The notes under the pieces were generated by a model. The model was given only the letters and a program-made list of their open reading frames with translations, did no database searches and was not told the DNA's origin. This document shows positions 25,951 to 33,910 of a DNA stretch of 37,202 nucleotides, one piece after another. Position 1 is the stretch's first letter. Every line of letters starts with the position of its first letter. Position numbers and translations under genes: made by a program. This stretch comes from Gemmatimonadota bacterium (lineage in GTDB: Bacteria; Latescibacterota; UBA2968), in contig PBWH01000017.1 in the NCBI GenBank assembly GCA_002727195.1, forward strand, positions 1,636 through 38,837, in the 5' to 3' direction.

Positions 25951-27291
25951 ATGCCTACTCTGACAGCCGCTCTCGACCCGCACGGTATCGATCTCAAAGC
26001 GCGGATCGTGGCTGAATTCTTTGGCAATCCCTTCCTCGAGTGCTCCGCCGAGCAGCTTTCGTTTCGGCTCGACGCGACGACTCCGGAGGTCACCGATGCC
26101 GTGGCCGATCTCGAAAGGTGCGGCGTGGTCCAGATGGACGACGACGTCGTGTATTTCGAGCCTGCCGGCGATCTGTATGGTGATCTCCGGGACCTCGCGG
26201 CTATCTATCGATATCAGACATTCGAAGCCCGAGAAGAAGTGCGGCAACTCGAGTCGCTAGCCAGGTTGGAAGCGAGTCTTGCCGTCAGCCGGGAAGAGGT
26301 CTCGGCCATCCTCGACGTGGTGCCTCTCGGTGTGCTGCTGTTGGATCGTTATGGTTCCTTGCTAAAAGCAAATGGCGTGGCCCACAGTCTGCTGGACCTG
26401 GAGTCCGCGCATGTTCGGGACCACGTGTGCGGCGCCCTGGACCTTCCGCTCGAAGACCTTCTCGAACGTTCGATCAACAAGGAAGTCTACCTCGAAACGA
26501 CACTGTCAGTGATCACTCGCCCCTTTCGCGTTCAGGGCAGCGATGTAGGCATCGTGATCACGCTCCAGGACATCTCTGACCGTAAACGGCTCGAAGCGGA
26601 GGCCGAGCGAACACGAGAAGCTTTTTTCTCGATGATTCGGCACGAGTTGAAGCGGCCCCTGCACTCGATCGACCGATTTTTGAACACGGTCGATCTCGAT
26701 GGTGGGCTGGCCAGCCACGCCCGGTCAGCGGCCGGACATCTCAGTTCGATGATCGACGATCTATTGCTGCTCTCCAGGATCGACCGGGATCCTCTGACGG
26801 TGCAACCGACTCAGAAAATAACTGCCGCAGAACTGATCGCAGGTTGGGACCTGGTTTACCGAGACATCGCCTCAAAGAAGGATATTTCGCTTACGTCGCG
26901 TGTCGACGCTCCGATACCACCGCTGATGATCGACGAACGTCAATTCCAGCAGGCAGTCGGAAACATCCTCGACAACGCGATCAAGTTCACGCCCCGGGCC
27001 GGAACAATCGATTTATGGGCCGAGCAGCAAGGCAACACGCTCAGCATTGTGATCGATGATTCCGGTCCGGGGATTCCCCTTGAGCAACGGGATCGCGTTT
27101 TCGACCGGTTCTATCAGGTCAGAGATGGGAACGACCGGACAGACGGGCTAGGGCTAGGTCTGGCCATCACGGCCAGGGTGATCGCCGCGCACGGTGGTTC
27201 AGTCGAGGTCACGGAAAGTCCTGCCGGAGGCGCGCGATTTATCCTCTCTATTCCATCACATACCGAAGACACCGAAAGGTCAGGACGATGA
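25951..27291 (+). CDS. sensor histidine kinase with winged-helix-like N-terminus and PAS domain
   Basis: This 446-residue kinase has no membrane segment, so it is probably cytosolic. Residues about 12-70 look like a winged helix (IVAEFFGNPFLECSAEQLSF ending in VVYFEP), followed by a coiled segment (75-112). A PAS domain follows (about 113-208, with DVVPLGVLLLDRYGSLLKAN). The HisKA domain has phospho-acceptor His231 in SMIRHELKRPLHSID, and the HATPase domain has N342 (NILDNAIKF), DDSGPGIP and GLGLGLAIT. All catalytic boxes are intact. It is the first gene of a four-gene operon; its TGA overlaps the next ATG. The N-terminal winged helix may be a protein- or DNA-contact module. The signal is unknown. 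Confidence 0.92.
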   Translation: MPTLTAALDPHGIDLKARIVAEFFGNPFLECSAEQLSFRLDATTPEVTDAVADLERCGVVQMDDDVVYFEPAGDLYGDLRDLAAIYRYQTFEAREEVRQLESLARLEASLAVSREEVSAILDVVPLGVLLLDRYGSLLKANGVAHSLLDLESAHVRDHVCGALDLPLEDLLERSINKEVYLETTLSVITRPFRVQGSDVGIVITLQDISDRKRLEAEAERTREAFFSMIRHELKRPLHSIDRFLNTVDLDGGLASHARSAAGHLSSMIDDLLLLSRIDRDPLTVQPTQKITAAELIAGWDLVYRDIASKKDISLTSRVDAPIPPLMIDERQFQQAVGNILDNAIKFTPRAGTIDLWAEQQGNTLSIVIDDSGPGIPLEQRDRVFDRFYQVRDGNDRTDGLGLGLAITARVIAAHGGSVEVTESPAGGARFILSIPSHTEDTERSGR

Positions 27292-27533
27292 ACGGAGGCA
27301 CTGTTCGGTTTGTGCACCGCCCGATCCAGGACGAAGCCAAGGGTGGGGGAGACAACGATTCTCTCGTGAAGGAGCCCCTGATCGATCGTGAAACGATCGG
27401 TGAAACTGGGACGGGAAGGCCAGGGAAGCAAGGCTGGTTTGGCCTGGCCATATCCAGGCTGTTTGGTCCTGCTGCAGGTACACGCCCCACCTGCAGGAAG
27501 CTCGACCCACAACGTTGGCTGCCGAGGGATTGA
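27288..27533 (+). CDS. small hypothetical protein between kinase and response regulator
   Basis: This is an 81-residue frame with no recognisable domain. It fits the operon exactly: its ATG overlaps the kinase stop (ATGA), AAAGG lies about 8 bases upstream, and its TGA ends one base before the GTG of the regulator. Against it, the composition (Gly/Arg/Pro-rich, several AGG codons) is less protein-like than its neighbours. The interval could instead be an untranslated spacer or a former regulator N-terminal extension. Conservation in relatives would decide. Confidence 0.35.
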   Translation: MNGGTVRFVHRPIQDEAKGGGDNDSLVKEPLIDRETIGETGTGRPGKQGWFGLAISRLFGPAAGTRPTCRKLDPQRWLPRD

Positions 27534-27534
27534 C

Positions 27535-28206
27535 GTGAAGACTGTCGACAACGCCAGAACTATTCTGGTCGTCGATGATGACTCATCCGTTCGGTCCTAC
27601 GTCCGTGGGACCCTCGAGAGGCAAGGGTTCCTGGTCGTGACTGCCGGAGCCGGTGTCGAGGCTCTCGACTATTTGAAGTCTGGTGAGGCCGATTTGGTGA
27701 TTCTGGACGTCCAGATGCCAGAGATGAGCGGCTACGAGGTTCTGGATCGGCTCCGTGACGACGCCCGGACGGATAAGCTCCCGGTTATGTTCCTGACCGT
27801 CGAAGACTCTAGAATTCAGGAAGCCGACGGGCTGCGTGCCGGTGTGATCGATTACATCAGCAAGGACGTTCTCCGCCCGGATCGTGTGGACATCCTGATC
27901 TACCGGATCCGGAACTTCTTCGCCTGGCTGGAGAACGAGCGACTTCGCGGCGCCATCGCGACTATGATCGCCGCCAATCACGAAATCAACAACCTCCTCA
28001 TGGTGATCCAGGCGAGCGCGGACATCATGCGGTTGAACCAGGTGTTCGACGAACAAAGCGAGAACGCGGAGCTGCTGAAGCGTATATCCGATTCAGGGAA
28101 GGACATTTCGGGCGTGCTGGAACGGATATCCTCGATCGAGCGCTGGGAAACGACTGCGTACATCAAGGGGGTGGAAATGCTCGGTCTGGAGTCTGTCGAG
28201 GCATGA
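27535..28206 (+). CDS. response regulator fused to a HisKA-like (DHp) segment without ATPase
   Basis: This is a 223-residue protein. Residues 8-125 form a receiver domain with acidic pocket VVDDD, phospho-acceptor D58 (VILDVQMPEMSGYEVL), T88 and K110. Instead of a DNA-binding output, residues about 133-205 resemble a histidine-kinase dimerisation helix pair: AANHEINNLLMVIQASADIM carries an H-box His149, and a second helix, KRISDSGKDISGVLERISS, follows. No ATP-binding domain follows. It may be a phosphotransfer or kinase-docking protein. The start is GTG 27535 with GAGGG 6 bases upstream; a longer frame to 27388 overlaps the small ORF. It overlaps the next gene by four bases. Confidence 0.85.
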   Translation: MKTVDNARTILVVDDDSSVRSYVRGTLERQGFLVVTAGAGVEALDYLKSGEADLVILDVQMPEMSGYEVLDRLRDDARTDKLPVMFLTVEDSRIQEADGLRAGVIDYISKDVLRPDRVDILIYRIRNFFAWLENERLRGAIATMIAANHEINNLLMVIQASADIMRLNQVFDEQSENAELLKRISDSGKDISGVLERISSIERWETTAYIKGVEMLGLESVEA

Positions 28207-29240
28207 CGAACGGGCAGACTGATCTACTTGAACTTATCCAATACGCATCGGAGTCCTCAGAGGGCCTGGTTCGGATGGACGCGGTCAGACGTCTCAAGCG
28301 ACGGTCCCTGCAGCGGCTGGATGCGCTCGCCCTGTCCGAGTTTGCGCGCAAAGCCGAGGACCCCGCCTGGCGGACGACCGCGGCTCAGGTCCTGGGGTTC
28401 CATCGTATTGCTTGCAACTATCCCGACCTGGTTGGCCCGCTGAAGGGGGCGGCTGCTGCGGAGCAGGACCCGGAGGCTCGAAGGGCTCTGGTCTATGCGA
28501 TTCGGGATACAGACGGTGCTTCCGATCTGTTGGATCATCCGCTGATTGACGTGGCAGGCGAAGCGATTGCCGGTGTCCCACGATCCGAAGTCGCCTGGCA
28601 CCGCATGCTGGATGCCTATTTCTCTGGGCTGTCTCCGAACCTGGAACATCGCATTCTTCGGCTGGTTAGGGGGCCGGATGAGTCCGCCGACTGGGTCGTC
28701 AAATACCTGCTAATGTCGTCTTTTGAGCAGGCCACCGACGACCCGACGGAGAAGGCGGGCCTCTTGCTCCAACACATCGATCAGGGTCGTGCACTATCGG
28801 CGCTTCTGGCGGCTGATGATCGGCTGAATCGAACCCACCAGGAAATCTGGCCGGGGCTCGCGCGCCGGGAACGCAAGCGGGTCCTGCTCGAGCTGTTTAC
28901 CCGGGGCGTTGCCGAAGCGGGACTGGAAACCAACCTGGCAGAAGTGCTGGTGGACCGTGTGCGTCAAGATCCCGATTACGTTGGCAAGCACGGTAGAAAC
29001 TTGCGTGCCCTGCTCAAGGCGCTCTCGCCAAGAGATGGGGAGCAACTGACTCTCGTTGCCGCGCACGCATTCGACGAAGCGGAGTCAAAGGCAAGGATTC
29101 GGCTTGCGGACCTGATGATGATGGTTGCCAAGGAGTTGCCCAACACGACCGAAACCGTCGGGAAGATTCTGGCGGATTGGAAGGAAGCCCCGCCTGAGCT
29201 GCTGCTGAAGCTACGGCAGACGAGGATGGGGATACGGTAG
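28203..29240 (+). CDS. HEAT-like helical-repeat protein, last gene of the signalling operon
   Basis: This is a 345-residue soluble protein built from repeated helix pairs. The N-terminal part has HEAT-like units (LVRMDAVRRLKRRSLQRLDA, WRTTAAQVLGFHRI, DPEARRALVYAIRDTDGASD). The C-terminal half is also alpha-helical without a family I can name. No signal peptide, membrane segment or catalytic motif is visible. Its ATG overlaps the regulator's stop (ATGA), so it is co-translated with the DHp-type response regulator and may be its binding partner or output. Function is not known. Confidence 0.8.
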   Translation: MTNGQTDLLELIQYASESSEGLVRMDAVRRLKRRSLQRLDALALSEFARKAEDPAWRTTAAQVLGFHRIACNYPDLVGPLKGAAAAEQDPEARRALVYAIRDTDGASDLLDHPLIDVAGEAIAGVPRSEVAWHRMLDAYFSGLSPNLEHRILRLVRGPDESADWVVKYLLMSSFEQATDDPTEKAGLLLQHIDQGRALSALLAADDRLNRTHQEIWPGLARRERKRVLLELFTRGVAEAGLETNLAEVLVDRVRQDPDYVGKHGRNLRALLKALSPRDGEQLTLVAAHAFDEAESKARIRLADLMMMVAKELPNTTETVGKILADWKEAPPELLLKLRQTRMGIR

Positions 29241-29258
29241 ACGGTGGCAGTGATCTTG

Positions 29259-29310
29259 AAGCCGTCCGGCGCCCAGTGCAGGGGAGGGAGCGTCGGACGG
29301 CTTTTTTTGT
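29259..29310 (+). terminator. strong intrinsic terminator of the signalling operon
   Basis: AGCCGTCCG (29260-29268) pairs with CGGACGGCT (29293-29301), with an inner CGC/GCG extension, and runs directly into TTTTTTT. It lies 19 bases after the helical-repeat gene's stop. Confidence 0.9.
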
Positions 29311-29326
29311 TGTACACAGGTTAGGT

Positions 29327-30252
29327 CTAGAAGTATTTCCCAAACCATAAGGAGAACGACATGCCGCTGAAGTCTCTCAGGTTGCCGAGGGTATCGGTAA
29401 AGCGAGCAACACCGTATCGAGCGGCCAGTGTGTGTGACGTGTCCTGGCCAGAGCCAAACCGAACGTCTGTTCCGGCCTCGACAAAGCCGCCCACCGTTGC
29501 CGAAATCGTAGGGAAATCCTCGAACGGGCGAATCGTCAGGTCAAGGCTGGCGCTGCTTCGCCCTGCTCGCAGATCTGTGTGGCTGAGCTAAAAACCGGCT
29601 GTCAGCCTTGGAGGGTGATCGAGTCGCAGGATGCGACCTACCGCTGCCCCAATGTGAGGGACGATTCTGTTATCTGTACTGAACTGTTGTTGGATGCCGA
29701 ACGAGATCGAGACCAATGTGATCCGGGTGATGGTGTCTGGAATCTGCGCGCCCTGGATGTCAGTGGACCGACGATACCCGTATGTCAGAAGTTATGTGCC
29801 GGCAGTCAATCTGAGATTCGACCGTTTCCGGCGGGCGTAGCCGGTGCGAAGGCCGAAACCGCCGCTCGCACTTGAGAAGTACGCGCGGACACGGTTGGGA
29901 TAACTGAAGCCAGGGCCGTCGATACCTGGGCGCACAAAGGCGTTATAAACCGGGTTGTAGATATGCCCGCAAGGGAGTCCGGCTTGCCCGTGGGGGATGA
30001 TGAGCAGGTCACCCAGGAAGGACCGCTCACCCCCGCCTCCCTGGCGAGACGTGTTACCGTCAGCTGGTATGGGAGTTCCGCCGCGCGTCGTGTCGACCCC
30101 GATCAGAATCAGCTTTGCCAGGCCGGGGGCGATGGCGGGCGAATCAAGGGTGATTTGTACTGGGATATCCGGGGGGGCAGCTTATTAGCGGATAGGGGCG
30201 CAGACAGTGTGAGCATCGATCTCCAAGCGCAATAAAGTATCGATCGAGTCAT
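29327..30252 (-). pseudogene. decayed outer-membrane beta-barrel protein gene
   Basis: One minus-strand frame reads as protein from about 30170 down to a TAG at 29327-29329 and ends in MSFSLWFGKYF, an aromatic C-terminus typical of beta-barrel proteins. Alternating-strand segments include GGFGLRTGYARR, TRITLVSISFGIQQQF and HTLAARYGVARF. The frame is interrupted by TAA at 29792-29794 and TAG at 29588-29590. A TAA pair at 30182-30187 sits just beyond a run of seven G (30171-30177). Upstream of that run another frame begins MTRSILYCAWRS with ATG 30252 and AAAGGA before it, so a homopolymer frameshift in the N-terminus is likely. I do not recognise the specific family. Confidence 0.68.
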
Positions 30253-30553
30253 CGCATCCTTTTGTATACGGGTGAGCAACCGGCATGTATCTCAGGTGCA
30301 ACCCGCGTATTAAAGGAGAATGCAATCGTAAGGCACGGATTATAGGTGGGTTAGGATTTGGACTGGCTGTCCGGGGACCCGTGACGTGTTGCCAAAGGTG
30401 TCCTGTTTCTTCAACACGGTGAGAGAACTGTCGCGATAAGGGTGTAGCACGCGTGGTGATGGGTGATCGTCGCGTCGGGGGGAAACAGTCCTCAGGAAGT
30501 CTGTCGACTGAGTGAAGGGCCAACCAACAATCGACGCCGCGACAGGCAAATCT
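30253..30553. other. 301-base gap between two gene fossils
   Basis: No reading frame here is convincing. One minus-strand frame (30340-30549) is open but has no motif I recognise. The stretch may hold the eroded end of the methyltransferase gene on one side and the promoter of the beta-barrel gene on the other. Confidence 0.4.
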
Positions 30554-30982
30554 TTAGTGTTGCATGGGTCCGAAGTCCCTGATGACGATTCGTCCGCCTG
30601 GAGCGAACCAGTCTTGAGACATCTCTAACACCCTTTCCGAATTGGGCATCGGGCTGAGGCTGAATGAGAACAGGATACGGCCAAAGGAAGTCGAGGCATC
30701 GAGGGGAGAGGATGTCGGCACCGAGGAATCGAGTGTTGGTGTGGCGGCAAGATTGGCGCTGAGCCTGCCGAAGCATCTTGATCGAGAAGTCCAGGAAGGT
30801 AAGAGACCCATCCTACCCGATGCTTTTCAAGCAAGATGTGCGGTGCGTTGTGACCTGTCCTAGCTCCGACTGCCAGTACACTGTGAACGGACGGGGTACA
30901 GGTCCAGCGCTTTCACGCCCTCCGACCAGCCGAGGAGCAAGGGGCAGCGGGTGAGGTCATACGTACGAGCTGCCCGGTCCAT
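30554..30982 (-). pseudogene. decayed class I SAM-dependent methyltransferase gene
   Basis: Collinear methyltransferase blocks lie in shifting minus-strand frames. MDRAARTYDLTRCPLLLGW begins at ATG 30982. The motif I equivalent VLAVGARTGHN (family VLDVGCGTGxN) lies near 30860. LDFSIKMLRQAQ and FLGADILSP lie at about 30790-30710. ILFSFSLSPMPNSERVLE with DWFAPGGRIVIRDFG runs to a TAA at 30554. At least three frameshifts, near 30885, 30795 and 30700, are needed to join them. The GxGxG loop is also damaged (GARTG). The family C-terminus after the DFG strand is absent or unrecognisable. It directly follows the secretin gene and may once have belonged to that operon. Confidence 0.75.
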
Positions 30983-31018
30983 AATATCGACGGATAAGGC
31001 TGGGGCCGTTTTCACGCA

Positions 31019-33478
31019 CTAGCGAAGCATCTGCGTGATGCGGCGTGTCTCTCGGTTGAAGGCCTGCTCGAACTCGGGGTAGTACTGGATAATCTCGTAG
31101 AAGAATCTCGCCGCGTCCCGATCGATGATGTGGAATCGCTGCTTAAGATCCTGCTCGGTGGGAAAGATGATCTGTCGTCCCACCCGAAATTCTCGAATCG
31201 TCAGGGGCAGGGACTTGTTCAGCGCCAGGATTCGCTTCAGGACGAGGACACCCTGCAGCACTTCGATCCCGGAGGCTCCTCGAACGCCAGACGGGTTGAT
31301 GTCGGACAGGAGGACTGTCCACGCCTTGTGCGAGCCATCCGTGTTCCTACGGTTTCCTGTCATCAGCCGGTTAACATAGACATCGCCGTCGCTCAGCGTG
31401 TCGTAGCTGATGTGGGCTTTCGGCGGTACGAATGGATGCTCCGCGGTCCCCTTCGTGCTCGCATCGAAGTTGAGGACCAGGGTGTTCCCGCTGCCTTCGC
31501 GCGCAGTCAGCAGCTGGCTGAGGAACCGAGTTCTGAAACCACTGCTGTCAGGGGCTGCCGGGTAGTCTTCGAACGTAATGATCCGATCGACATCGATGTT
31601 CTCAGCGAAGCCGGATTTGAGCACGATCTCCCACAGCATCCGTCGAACGATGATGTCTTCTCCCGGAACATCTCCTGCGAGCAGCCCACGGAAAGGTTCC
31701 TGATCACCGAATCCAAGGTCCGTTTCAGCACGATTCTGGATGGCTCCAATCAGTGACTGGAAGATGTCGCTTTCGTAGAGGAACTTGAGGTCGAAAACGT
31801 CGTCATCACGGATCCGGTAACCATTCCTGAAGAGGGTATTCCCGAATGCGTTGAACATGTCGGAGTCCTTCGGGATTACGTAGCTGAAGTTCTTCTCGCC
31901 GACCGGGACCACGTGGGGCGTCAGGACGACGATCACTTCTTTCTTAACTGAATCGGTGGCCTTTCTCCTGAAGGGGAGACCCAGGATCGGGATCTGCGAG
32001 AGGATGGGAATCCCGATGGTCCGCTCCTTCTCCTCGGTCGATATCAGTCCACCAACGATGAACGGGGTGTTGTCGGCGATGCGAACGAACGTCTGAACCT
32101 GACGGTTGTCTACACGAGGGGCCAGAAGGACGCTGCCTCCTTCGCCGATCGTCTGGATACTGAGATCCTCGTTGACTGCGCTCACGATCGTTTCGACCTG
32201 CATAGTGATTTCACCGCCATCCTCACTGATGCGTGGTCGAAGGTTCAGAACGATGCCGGTCTGGATATACTCGACACCGGATGAATATCCTACCGTGGTG
32301 GACACCGACTTCGAAACCGGTACTTGCTGGCCGACCTGGATACGCGCCTGGCGGCCATCCAGTACGAGAACGGAGGGACTAGACAGGATCTCCGCGTCCC
32401 CCGTCTCCATTAGAGCTCTCAAGCCGGTTCGGAAGAAGAGAATGTCCGAGAAGCCGTTCCGGTTAAATGTGAACGTGAAGGGGCGATTCGCACCGGTGGC
32501 GGTGTCTTCCTCGAACCCGACGTCGTAGTCGCTGTCCATCGCTCGAAAGTTGACCCCTAGGTCCTTCATCTTGTCCGTGTTGATTTCGATGACAAGGGCT
32601 TCGATGACGATCTGGCGAGCGGGAAGGTCCAGTTTCTGCCTCAGCAGGTTGAGCAGGTCCTGCATCGGCTCAGGGTCGTTGCGGTCATAGGCGACCATTA
32701 ACCGTTGCTGTGGCTCACCTGATGTCTGTTGGTGAAGGAAGGTGCCACCGAGGTCGGAGACGGCGCCATAGCCCTGCTTCTGCTGCTGGTAGACGCCCGC
32801 CGGAGGAGGATCCATCAAGCTGGATTTGGTTGCATCAATGAGCTTGATCACAACGGGTAGTTTCCACTGGCCGGACATGAAGGTGTTGTAGACCCGGTCG
32901 TTCGGCGTCTCTCCGGCGGCCATCGTATACTCCACCGTCGTATAGCCGAGTGACTTGAGCAGGGCAAGTGCTCGATCGGCTTGCAGGTAGCTCAGGTGAT
33001 AAATCAGGTAGTCGAGATCCTGATTCTCTTCCGACGCAGTCGATACTTGGGCGATCGCGTAATCTACTCGGGCCTTGTAAGAGGTCAGGTCCGGGTTGGC
33101 GGATACTCCGGTCTGTCCGACGGTGCGACCATAGACGTAAATCTGGAACCCACCCGCGGCGGTCCGCGTATAGGCCAGTTCGAGCGTCTGGGAGCCGTAA
33201 GCGGATTGTTTGGCCAGGAGACGTTTTCCCGAGAGTCCGGCGACTCCGTTGGTCTTCCAAGATCCTCGTGTTGAGTCTGACTCGGTATAGTCGTAGTTCA
33301 TGATCGCGTCGAGCGCGAAGGTGTTGATCAGCCTTTTTGTACGGATTTCGGACGCGTGAGGGGATGTGACTGAAAAGCCCTGTTGCTGACCGTTCACAGG
33401 AGACAGTGTGAGCGATGCGATCGTCAGGATGGCTAAGGTGATATGTGTTCGCGGCAAAGAGAGGCTCCGTCTACTCAT
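31019..33478 (-). CDS. atypical secretin-family outer-membrane protein with long C-terminal extension
   Basis: This is an 819-residue exported protein with a signal peptide at about 1-30. Residues about 30-250 are an N-region I cannot match to standard secretin N-domains. The secretin core (about 290-522) is clear: RQIVIEALVIEIN, SSPSVLVLDGRQARIQVGQQ, GIVLNLRPRI and DNTPFIVGGLIS, then ILSQIPILGLPFRR and KKEVIVVLTPHVVP. About 295 further residues follow the core, an unusually long tail; it is mixed alpha/beta with no named domain. Secretins form gated outer-membrane rings for type II/III secretion, pili or phage. No partner ATPase or platform gene is nearby. It overlaps the cNMP gene by 8 bases, so it belongs to the translocase operon. 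Confidence 0.9.
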   Translation of the reverse strand: MSRRSLSLPRTHITLAILTIASLTLSPVNGQQQGFSVTSPHASEIRTKRLINTFALDAIMNYDYTESDSTRGSWKTNGVAGLSGKRLLAKQSAYGSQTLELAYTRTAAGGFQIYVYGRTVGQTGVSANPDLTSYKARVDYAIAQVSTASEENQDLDYLIYHLSYLQADRALALLKSLGYTTVEYTMAAGETPNDRVYNTFMSGQWKLPVVIKLIDATKSSLMDPPPAGVYQQQKQGYGAVSDLGGTFLHQQTSGEPQQRLMVAYDRNDPEPMQDLLNLLRQKLDLPARQIVIEALVIEINTDKMKDLGVNFRAMDSDYDVGFEEDTATGANRPFTFTFNRNGFSDILFFRTGLRALMETGDAEILSSPSVLVLDGRQARIQVGQQVPVSKSVSTTVGYSSGVEYIQTGIVLNLRPRISEDGGEITMQVETIVSAVNEDLSIQTIGEGGSVLLAPRVDNRQVQTFVRIADNTPFIVGGLISTEEKERTIGIPILSQIPILGLPFRRKATDSVKKEVIVVLTPHVVPVGEKNFSYVIPKDSDMFNAFGNTLFRNGYRIRDDDVFDLKFLYESDIFQSLIGAIQNRAETDLGFGDQEPFRGLLAGDVPGEDIIVRRMLWEIVLKSGFAENIDVDRIITFEDYPAAPDSSGFRTRFLSQLLTAREGSGNTLVLNFDASTKGTAEHPFVPPKAHISYDTLSDGDVYVNRLMTGNRRNTDGSHKAWTVLLSDINPSGVRGASGIEVLQGVLVLKRILALNKSLPLTIREFRVGRQIIFPTEQDLKQRFHIIDRDAARFFYEIIQYYPEFEQAFNRETRRITQMLR

Positions 33479-33899
33479 CGCTGACCGTTCCCTGATTCAT
33501 GTCACGGAGGCGACGGGTCAGCGTGTGGATGATCGTCAATGCCACGTTGAAGTGGCGCTCCAGGATGTCGTAGAACTCGGACTGGCGAATGCGGAGCAGC
33601 AAGCAGTCGGCGCGGGCCGTCGCTGTGGCTGATCTCGGCTCACCGTCCAGGACGCTCATTTCCCCAAAGTAGTCCTGGCGTGTGAGCATAGCAAGAGATT
33701 CGGAGCCCTTATGGATCTCGATCTGGCCTTCCACGATCAAGAACATCTCGTCACCGTGATCTCCTTCCCGGATGATGACATCGCTCTCCGAGTAGACCAC
33801 TTCCTCGGCGATACCGGCCAAGTGCCCGAGTTCCTCCGGGGGCATCTTCGAGAACAGAGGGATATTTTTGAGGAACAGGATTTTCTGTACGGTGATCAA
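33471..33899 (-). CDS. cyclic-nucleotide-binding-domain protein
   Basis: This 142-residue protein is essentially one CAP-ED domain without a DNA-binding region. Visible elements are the entry ILFLKNIPLFSKMPPEEL, YSESDVIIREGDHGDEMFLI and EGQIEI, followed by an intact phosphate-binding cassette YFGEMSVLDGEPRSATATA. A C-terminal helix ends the domain. It should bind cAMP, cGMP or a related ligand as a regulatory subunit. The start is placed at TTG 33899 because AGGAG lies 8 bases upstream; the longer frame to 33989 lies inside the translocase gene. It begins 11 bases after the translocase/HEAT gene and overlaps the secretin ATG. In some related proteins such a domain is fused behind translocase-HEAT proteins. 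Confidence 0.88.
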   Translation of the reverse strand: MITVQKILFLKNIPLFSKMPPEELGHLAGIAEEVVYSESDVIIREGDHGDEMFLIVEGQIEIHKGSESLAMLTRQDYFGEMSVLDGEPRSATATARADCLLLRIRQSEFYDILERHFNVALTIIHTLTRRLRDMNQGTVSDE

Positions 33900-33910
33900 G
33901 ACAGAGACTC

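Noticed and set aside
29361..29591. Plus-strand frame with a good AAGGAG ribosome site before ATG 29361
   Set aside because: The opposite strand reads as a beta-barrel C-terminus through the same bases; the plus-strand product has no recognisable feature, so the ribosome site is probably chance.
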